Origin: Lycorma delicatula
Lineage: Eukaryota; Arthropoda; Insecta; Hemiptera; Fulgoridae
Direction: 5' to 3'
Length of the DNA: 64,000 bases
NCBI RefSeq assembly: GCF_047948215.1
Contig: NC_134455.1
Coordinates: 79,118,189-79,182,188, forward strand
Of the stretch, positions 56,031 to 64,000 are shown piece after piece (positions within the stretch are counted from its first letter, which is position 1; the number at the start of each line of letters is the position of its first letter). A program made the position numbers and the translations under genes. Below the pieces are notes generated by a model, which was given only the letters and a program-made list of their open reading frames with translations, was not told the DNA's origin and did no database searches.

Positions 56031-58803
56031 AGATTTCACCTAATTAAAGTCTTATTTTTCTTAGGCACATTTGTTTACAATTAATAAATAGTAATATTTG
56101 AAAACAAAATTTGCAAAATCACAACACCACCCTAAAAAATGCTCTAAAGTAGTGGCTAAGTGGATACACCGCGTCAATAATACCCCCTGTCGCCACAAAG
56201 GGCGCTAATATAGCACGGACGTGCTAAATTAAGTTGTATGCGTGCATGCGTGTGTAAGCCGCGTGACGGGAAGTCCTACAATGGTGTTGTTAGCTTTTTT
56301 TTTGGGAGTAGTCCCTATTGTAGCTTCATTCATATTCTTAAATTCATATATTTTTTTAATAGTTCCTTAAGAGTTTATCATAGCAATATTTACTGTAAAA
56401 TAGCAACAGCAAAAAAGCTTTGTAAATAAGTAAATCATGGTGATACAGAATTATCAAATACTTATACAGCATAAAAAAGTGGAAATTAAAAACGAATGGT
56501 GAAGTAAATCAAATATTTTCATACTATATGACTGCCAATGAGTTTTAAGCTTCATAATAATAATAATGGAAAATTGCGAATAGTCTCTCCATTTTAGTCC
56601 CTAACCCTTTTTCTGTAAATCTGTATAAGTTTCCTCCAAAACCTATTGAAAAAATAAAAAAATAATATCCTCTTTTTTAAAGTACATTTTAGGATTAATA
56701 ATATTTTTTATTTTAATGATAAATAATACTAATTTGGTCGTGGATTAATTTATATTTATAGATTAAGAAATTATAAATATTTAACGCTAGAGTGGTCTAT
56801 ATGTGGTAAATTTTATATGGCATAAATTTAATATGGCGTTAAAAACAGTGATTAACCATTACAGTGTCTCTTAAAAGAAACTTTTCTCAACGACACGTAA
56901 ATTAATGAATCAATATAATTTATATTACTATGTGATGTTAACTGTAAAAAAAGTGTTTAAGTTTGTACGAGTAAATAGCCAATATTTTTTTCCTTTCTAT
57001 AATAATTATTTTATTTGCTGATTATAATTTTTCCAATTAAAAATCACCTTAATTCTATTATTTAAATTAATAACAATTTCTTTTAATTAGTATTAAAATA
57101 TTTATTAATTTACGTTATAAGTATGAAAACCGTATGATAGCATGAAATCGTCTTAAATTATTAAAACAAATATTTTGATTGAATTAGCTATTACTTTGAG
57201 AGTGATTAATAAGCGGGAATTGTCATTCAGAAACGCCCAAATTTTTACAAGGATGATTACTAAAAATTGGTTATTAAACATTTAATAAGGGATATTTGTT
57301 TGCACATTTTGAAAACATGCAAATTCATGCTGGATTAAAAAATAATAATTTTATCATTTTTTTTAATGACATCGCAGTAAAGAAATTAAATTGTATATAT
57401 TATTAAATAATTAATCGAAAAGTAAAGTAAGCCCGTCTTTTTAATCTTTAAACTTATTGGAAACCGTATAGTGATTAAATTTTTATCACTTATTAAATTA
57501 AGTAACCTTAGGAAGAAAATTATTAAATATGGTAATTAATTTAATTTCACTTTATTTAACAATTAAAATAAAAATGAATAATTTAACAACGGTATAAAAT
57601 TTAATAACAAAAAAATATATAAATTAATAAATAAATTGAAGAACTTTAAACTAGATTATTAAAAGCTTTTTTAATAACGTATGAAGTAAACAAAAATAAA
57701 AATAATTTTAATATCTTTAACATATTCGATTAGTATACTTGTATAAGAAAAGTTTAAAAAGGTGCTGCTGTATTATAAGAAATTATCAAATAAAATCCTA
57801 TAATATTTTTATGCATAATTCATAATTAATTGAAAATACAGTTTGTTAAATTAAACCTCTATAAGAAAAAATTAAGTAAATAACAGCTAGTTAATCAATA
57901 CAAGATAACCTTTTATGAATATATCAATTTAAAATATCTATCCAACTAAATTACAAAAAATTCGAAATTAATATTTAAATTATAATCCTGTTTAAAAAAA
58001 ATTCTTGGTTAATTTTTATATTACGTTATGAAAAAATTGATAACATTATATTAATTAAGAAACAGAAGCTCAGCCAGCAAATGTAACAACTGATAAGGTT
58101 TATTCCCAGATAAATAATCTATTAATTTTTTCAAAAATAATGCACTAATGTAGCCTTAACTGAACATATTTTTAATTAATTCCCTCGTATAATACAAACA
58201 CATATTTGATAGCAATGTATTATTAAGAAATGTATCAGTGTTACGCAATTTTTTCAAAGATGATACGATAAAGAGCATCAGCTAGATCACATTAAAAAGC
58301 ATCTAAGTATGTAGAATAGAAGACAATTTAAGATAATTTTTAAAAAATATATGGATCGACTTATTTATTATTTGTAGAAAAATCAGTTATATTAGTAAAA
58401 GTATAAAATGCGCAAAGATGACAGTCATTTTAAAGTGAATCAGGGTAAAACAATAAAGACTGCTACAATCGTTACTTTTTTATTTATATACAAAAGAAGT
58501 AAAAAAATAAATTTAATATAAATATTTAAAGAACGTTGTAACAATTTAGGGACCTTAAATTAACATTTTAAAATAATGATAATACTATTTTGGGTAAAAT
58601 CAAGGAATCGATTTTAGAATGGTTTTGATTGATTAACGGAGAAAGAAATCAATTTTAAAGCAAACGGTTACAACATTTACCTAGAGAATTATCTCAAACG
58701 GATGGAATAAAGAATCAAAAGCAAATTTGTATAATAAAAGACCAGTCATGGTTAAAATAAATGTATTTGTATCAAATACTGACATGAATTGGAAATAAAT
58801 TCC
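56031..58803. other. AT-rich stretch, no gene seen
   Basis: A GC-richer patch at 56150-56290 contains the small palindrome TAGCACGGACGTGCTA (56211-56226) and TGCGTGCATGCGTGTG. Otherwise featureless. Confidence 0.5.
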
Positions 58804-58825
58804 TATATATATATATATATATATT
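58804..58825. repeat. (TA)11 microsatellite
   Basis: Uninterrupted TA repeat. Confidence 0.9.
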
Positions 58826-58993
58826 TTATGGAGTACTTTATGGAAAAAAAAACATGAAAAATACAAAGCAAGTAAAAGAAAATCAAAATATCAGAGAAGA
58901 AGGAATTTGGTTGAGAATATTTTGGCAAAATCTGGTAAAACAGATAACAAAATGTTTTTGTTTCCTCCAACCAGTTTTCTAGGTACTGAGTCT

Positions 58994-58995
<2 letters not shown>

Positions 58996-59025
<30 letters not shown>
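58996..59025. repeat. (GT)15 microsatellite
   Basis: Uninterrupted GT repeat. The ORF at 58891-59082 on the minus strand, with its poly-His/Thr run, is produced by this tract. Confidence 0.9.
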
Positions 59026-59027
<2 letters not shown>

Positions 59028-59094
59028 AGGCAAATGCAATTACCGCTTTCGGTTTTACAGGCCTGATATAGCTGCAACGCAAGTGTAAAGTCCG

Positions 59095-59308
59095 GTAAAC
59101 AATGTAGTCTGGAACAGACTCAGGTCGACCACTCCTGCCTGAGACGAATAGTCAATTGAACCCAACCGCCAAAGAACACTGGTATCAACAGTATAGCTTT
59201 CAAATAAACGCATCTGCCTTTACAAGGACTTGAACCTTAGAACTCTCAATCTCAAAATCAGCTGATTTTGCGATGACGACTTTCACCTCTAGACTAAACC
59301 GGCGGGTT
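59095..59308 (-). repeat. tRNA-headed SINE, family A (3' truncated)
   Basis: A-box region TAGTCTAGAGGT (59296-59285), B box GGTTCAAGTCC (59236-59226), and body through GGTCGACCTGAGTCTGTTCC to about 59095. The usual 3' tail is missing; the copy stops about 70 bases from the GT microsatellite. Confidence 0.75.
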
Positions 59309-61659
59309 ACATAAGAAGATTAATGGGTTATAATTTAAAGCACTCATGATTGTGAATTTGGATTTAGAATGTAATTATACAGAACAAAAGTAAAGGAATA
59401 AAGAAAGGCAAAGAGCAAAAATAATGAAATAAATAGTAATTAGGATTTATGAAGTAAGAAATAAGTTGAAGCCAAGAGATAAGAAGGAAACTGAAAAAAT
59501 TGAATTAGTTCATCAAACTAGTTAGGTAACAATAAAAATAAAAAATAAAAAAATAAAAATAAAAACTAAAGAGTTTCATGGGTTAGTCATTCTGTATTTA
59601 TATTTAATAAAAATTTCTTTATGTAATAAGTCTAAACTGTATTGCTATTTTAAATATTTATTAGCGATATAAAAAACGAAATAACAATTGAATTTGGTTG
59701 GTAAGCAGATGATACAACCAAAAAATGTAAGATTAAAAATTAACATTTTATATTTTTAAATAGATATAGTAATTGTTAGATTGTTAATAGATTTAGTTAT
59801 TATTACAATAAAAAATAATTCTGTACAATACCGATTTTTCGTTGTTTTATTTTGTTTCCTTTTGCCCCATTCAAACACATATCTAATCATCATGACCCGT
59901 AAAGTAGGTAACGGTACCTGAATACGCCAAACAATATTTTTGACGATAGATACCGCAGCTAAAGCTACGTCAACGTTCCAGTTTCCAGCATCGTAACTAA
60001 CCACACTTCTAACATATCCCGCTCAAATCTTTTCGACTTTGAGCGTAACTCAAGAACGACCCAACCGGTTTCTCATATGCACAACTTCATATACATTATC
60101 TAAATTTCAGTGAAACTGAAATTTTGTGGGGATTTTCGAGTCACAAAACTTTCATTCCAACATGCGACCAAAAGTAAAGCTGTACTTTTCTCCGAAAAGT
60201 CGGTAAAAACTAAAAACTTTGTTTTTTTAAGATGTATTATTAGAGTACGATGGGGAAGGCTACTATTTTTCTTTGTTTAGCTAATTCAGTATAGTAGATT
60301 TTAGCAGTAAGTGAAACACAAAAATCCTTTATAATATACATTATAAAAATTATACCTAATAACAGGCCTGGATTTTTAATTCATAATATTATCAGTAACA
60401 AAATTCTTATTTAAAAAATAAACAAGACGTATTTCTTTTCTTTTTTTTTTTTTTGAAAATATGTAAAAATTTTGTAACTGAAATCTTTTCCTATTACATT
60501 CACATAGATAATTTTACAAATAGACAAAATTTAACAATTATTAATTTATTTCTCATAAATGATATTAAATTCACAAAAATTTATTTAAACATAGATTTTC
60601 TTTCTAAACATAAAGAATATAACAAAATAGTAAAAAAAAACGTACGGTCATTGTAAAAATATCTCCTTTAGTTCTGCAGTTTTTTTGTCTTTTTATGAAT
60701 AATTTACGGTTATTTATTGGTAAAAGAAGTTCACCTTACTTATCTTTATCCAAACAGAAGAAGAATTTATATATTATGAATTTTAAAACTTACGAAAATC
60801 AAGAATTTGGTATTATAAATTATATTTTCGGTTTGGATTAAATATACCAATCCTGATGTAGTATTCAATAACAACATTATAGAGTAATTATGATGCAGTA
60901 TATAGATTGCATCATGTACCACAACCACAAAGACATTAAGGAGAATTGACACGAGACATAAATCATTTCCGTCAATGGCATTGAAATTCTAAAAAAAACG
61001 TGGTAGTTTCAAATTTTTTCAGCATATCAGCATAAGAAACTTATTATTATCTAGGTGATATTTAACCTTACTAATCCCAACCTCGATTTGTTCACCTCAT
61101 GACCTGTATTAGATGTCCCAGAGAAAACAACTCTTAAATAGTGGTTCTTTTGTATTAGATTTTATGCACGTAACACAATTATAAGAAACACTTGGACATA
61201 GTATAAGAGAACTGATTGCACGAGTATATTTCGTAATGAATTATCTATACTACCCCTATTCTCTAGGGAATGCAGTTATAAGAAACGGAAAATATAAAAA
61301 TGACTAAATCCTGGTTACATCATTGAATTATCCATCAGCTCTGAAATTTTTGGATATAATTAAGAAATTCTAAAATTTTAAGACAATTAATTATTGCATT
61401 AAATTTTTTTGTATTTATTCATTCAAGTATTTTAAATTTAACATTTATAAGGAAACCGGTTTCTTAAATCCAAACTACTTGCAAAAAACTGCATAGTTTC
61501 AATTTCGATGTAAAAATATTTTTAAAAATGTATACAAGCAGGAATGTAGCCTCTTCCTGTAGGAGTATAGCAATGGTTTAAAATGATTTAATTTTTATTT
61601 TAAATACTGATATCTATAATGAAAAATTTGATTAATCCGGTGATTATGTATAACTACCT
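59309..61659. other. AT-rich stretch with one possible repeat
   Basis: A less AT-rich block at about 59890-60200 (CGTAACTCAAGAACGACCCA, CAACGTTCCAGTTTCCAGCA) looks like a dispersed repeat. An open frame on its minus strand (59756-60004) has no motif. No gene is supported. Confidence 0.45.
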
Positions 61660-61989
61660 GTGAATTCGATTAATCGCCTCCAATGTTGGAAATTTAATAA
61701 ATATGTTTAGCAAATTATTAAATATAACGGTAATTTTCCATATCTTCCATATTAACATATTTTACATATTAGTAACAACTCCAATATAAACAGTATTATT
61801 GAATTCATTATATTTAAATAATCAAAACATCTCCGTTAATTAATCGAAGTTAGGAGTGAAGTGAGCGTAGGTTATGTTTACTTCGAAACCTAACCAAACA
61901 TATGACCTACGAAAATACGTTTACTAAATACGAGTAAACAAATTATATATGTTATTCTCCATCATTGGAGACGATTAATCATATTCACC
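61660..61989. mobile_element. Foldback element related to 23431-24285
   Basis: GTGAATTCGATTAATCGCCT with CCAATGTTGGA (61660-61690) is inverted at 61956-61989 (TCTCCATCATTGGAGACGAT, TAATCATATTCACC). Near the centre, CGTAGGTTATGTTT and AAACATATGACCTACG are also inverted. These blocks are the same as the inner arms of the 23.4-24.3 kb element (GATTAATCGCCTCCAAT, AGCGTAGGTTATGTTT). The outer GTCGAC/GACCGAAA arms are absent. Confidence 0.65.
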
Positions 61990-63224
61990 GCTAATTATGC
62001 TTAATCAACGGTTTAATCAAATTTACTGTAACGTATACATGTTACAGGATATATCAAACCAGTATATATATATATAACCATATGTATCAAACCAGGAGAG
62101 AGATTTATGTCAAAACAATTAGATTGATATTTTTATTTGTGGGTTAGTACCTAGCCACTAAATCATTACTATAATTTAACAGTGTGTGACAATATTTAAA
62201 CGAGATTTGGGCAAAAACCAACGAAAAGAAAAGTAATTTATTTAAGTTATATATGTTCTTTTTAGATTTATGAAATTAGTATTATTTAATAAATAAATTC
62301 ACTCTTCTTAAAAATCGCAAATCCTAATTATTTTTTATTACAGGTAGCTTTAAATATATTTTTTTGATATCCAAATTCGTAGTAAATCAATGGCGCTTTT
62401 ATGTATTTGTTTTATATTTCTTAATTATCAGAAATTATTGAATTTTTAAAGTAAATAATTCTATCTATAACACCTAATAAAGCCGTTCATCGTCGCTAAG
62501 TTTGGTAAAATAATTTCTTGAATTTATTGTTACTAGTGTTGTGTAATAACTTTGGCATCCTTGATAATAAAATTACTGCAATTATAACAAGAATTGAACT
62601 TGTTATTGCGAAATAAGAATGTCGCGTCACATTAGTTTGGAAATAAATAAATGGTAAATAGGGTATTGCGAAAGATATTATTACAGTGGAATAACAGAAA
62701 AGAGAAAAATGAACATAACGATGGAAAAATACAGAAATTTATTTTAATAACGTAAAATAATTTTACAATAAGCCGTTGATAATCATGCAAATTATTTCAA
62801 AAACAAGTTGAAGCAGAAAAAAAGGATAAATTTTAGATTAACCTTAACTAAAAAATTCATGTATTGAGTAAAACTTTCAACAAATGAAAAATTTAAAGTA
62901 AAACGTTTATATAAATATAAAAGAAACATTTTTGTTTTCTTGGCAACTAATAGAACAAATAAGGGCAGCTGTAACCTTAGGTAAGGGGTCAAAATATCGT
63001 ATTTTTCGAATTTCTTCTCAGTCTATTTTTTAATATTTTCTAAACCAATTGATAGTCATATTCTAAGTCCTTTTCCAGTAAACTGGTACATTTATCACTA
63101 AAACCTGTTCTTACACAAAATTTCTCTCCCAGTGTCTGTCTGCTTTTTAAGTTATAAAGACAATATTTCAAAATTTATCTAATGAAAATTTGTTAAAAAA
63201 AGTCTCCGTGGAGAGCCGCAGAAC
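61990..63224. other. AT-rich stretch, no gene seen
   Basis: A TA-rich run lies at 62063-62076. No supported gene. Confidence 0.5.
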
Positions 63225-63461
63225 TCCAATTAGTCTCTCAACCACATAATCTTTAACCGGTTGTCAAAATATATTTTTGTGGGAAAGGAAGCGCATGAGT
63301 TTGGAGTACATGTTGCAGTGTCAACATTTAACAATGTAAACATTAGCAAGTGTGAAGTTCTGCAGCATCTTGGAATCAATCCGATTCTTAATAACGTGAT
63401 GACCCAGGTTACGAAGTTGTGCAGTTTTAAAACAGGCAACTTAAAAAAAACTTATTTATAA
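63225..63461 (+). pseudogene. Possible Mutator-like transposase fragment
   Basis: An open frame reads KYIFVGKEAHEFGVHVAVST, then FNNVNISKCEVLQHLGINPI and LNNVMTQVTKLCSFKTGNL. The pattern 'AVxxFNxGNxxKxxVLxxLGIxPGxN' is, to my recollection, part of transposase-like proteins repeated in hemipteran genomes. The GNxxK Gly is Val and the PG is PI here. Codon composition is less AT-extreme than the flanks. Only about 65 residues are present, with no catalytic motif, so the assignment is tentative. Confidence 0.4.
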
Positions 63462-64000
63462 ATTTTTAAATTTCGTTTTCAAAAATCATATCTTGTTGTA
63501 TTTATGTACTATTATCTCAGGAACCGCTGAAGATTGAATTGAAGCTTGAATTATTTTGCTATATGTATATATCTTTCAATATCTAGAATTATGAAGATAC
63601 GTGAACAATTATCCGTTAAAAAAATAATTCCTAAAGATTGGAAAAAATTATTATTAATTTATATCTCACTAGGGAAGTGGTTTATAATAATAATTACTGA
63701 TGCATCTAATCTACTTAGAATACCAAGTATCCAGAACAAATTTGAAGTCTGTAGCATTAATATTTCCTGAGATAACGGGACTTAAACATAGCTAAAATTA
63801 GCATAGCAAAGGATAAGCGGTTACGACTGCCTTTTCTGAAAACAAATATTAATGTCGATCAGTGTTTATCATATTTTTAAGGAGATTAGTATTAATAACA
63901 AAAAATAATCTTGCTTATATATTTTGCTTGTTGAAAGATAATTTTTCCTTTATAGAAGAATTTGGGAATAATTAACAATGTTTTAACAGGAACCATTACG
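63462..64000. other. AT-rich stretch, no gene seen
   Basis: The ORF at 63546-63770 is Ile/Leu/Lys-rich with no motif and is probably an extension of repeat DNA. Confidence 0.5.

Noticed and set aside
58891..59082. Minus-strand ORF with THTHTH run
   Set aside because: Generated by the (GT)15 microsatellite.
59756..60004. 82-codon minus-strand ORF with NVDVALAAVSIVKNIV
   Set aside because: No family recognised, no splice sites evident; the adjacent sequence looks like dispersed repeat DNA.
1..64000. CRISPR arrays, operons, ribosome binding sites, bacterial terminators
   Set aside because: No regularly spaced repeats or prokaryotic gene organisation; introns, SINEs and LINEs indicate a eukaryotic nuclear genome.

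Overview
The window looks like nuclear DNA of an insect, probably a hemipteran-type genome. It is very AT-rich (about three quarters A+T by eye), with homopolymer and TA/GT microsatellites. It carries R1- and Jockey-type non-LTR retrotransposon remnants, Tc1/mariner-type remnants, tRNA-headed SINEs, and a decayed protein family that I recognise from insect repeat annotations. There are no operons, bacterial genes, rRNA genes, intact tRNA genes or CRISPR arrays. The insect placement rests on element families; 'hemipteran' is an inference.

Only one segment looks like a host coding exon: 5536-5742 on the minus strand. It is GC-rich, 69 codons, phase 0-0, and flanked by consensus splice sites. 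The rest of the window reads like intron or intergenic DNA filled with mobile-element debris, so the exon may belong to a gene with very large introns. I could not identify the gene.

Layout. 0.7-1.4 kb: minus-strand pseudogene of the insect repeat protein (second copy, plus strand, 15.2-16.9 kb). 2.9-4.4 kb: R1-clade LINE with decayed ORF1 joined directly to a 3' end. 7.9-8.7 kb: A-rich decayed ORF. 10.3-13.9 kb: Jockey-type LINE pieces and repeat C. 17.2-18.5 kb: RTE-like 3' end and a decayed reverse transcriptase. 19-31 kb: SINEs, two TIR elements and a large compound palindrome. 33.6-35.6 kb: LINE tail, a near-perfect foldback element and another LINE RT piece. 37.5-46.1 kb: nested SINEs, a 739 bp Tc1/mariner-type element with TA duplications, a minus-strand RT piece and a long-inverted-repeat element carrying a transposase C-terminus. 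46.7-51.5 kb: repeat C copies, a 242 bp MITE and a second TIR family. 52-64 kb: hairpin cluster, a GC-rich island, a relative of the compound palindrome and a possible Mutator-like transposase fragment.

The most distinctive theme is the number of inverted-repeat elements: two foldbacks, a foldback relative, three or four TIR/MITE families, and many short perfect palindromes. The best candidates for poorly described families are the palindromes at 23431-24285 and 61660-61989, and the foldback at 34184-34617. All coding remnants except the exon are broken by stops or frameshifts. All identifications are by eye; no database search was run.
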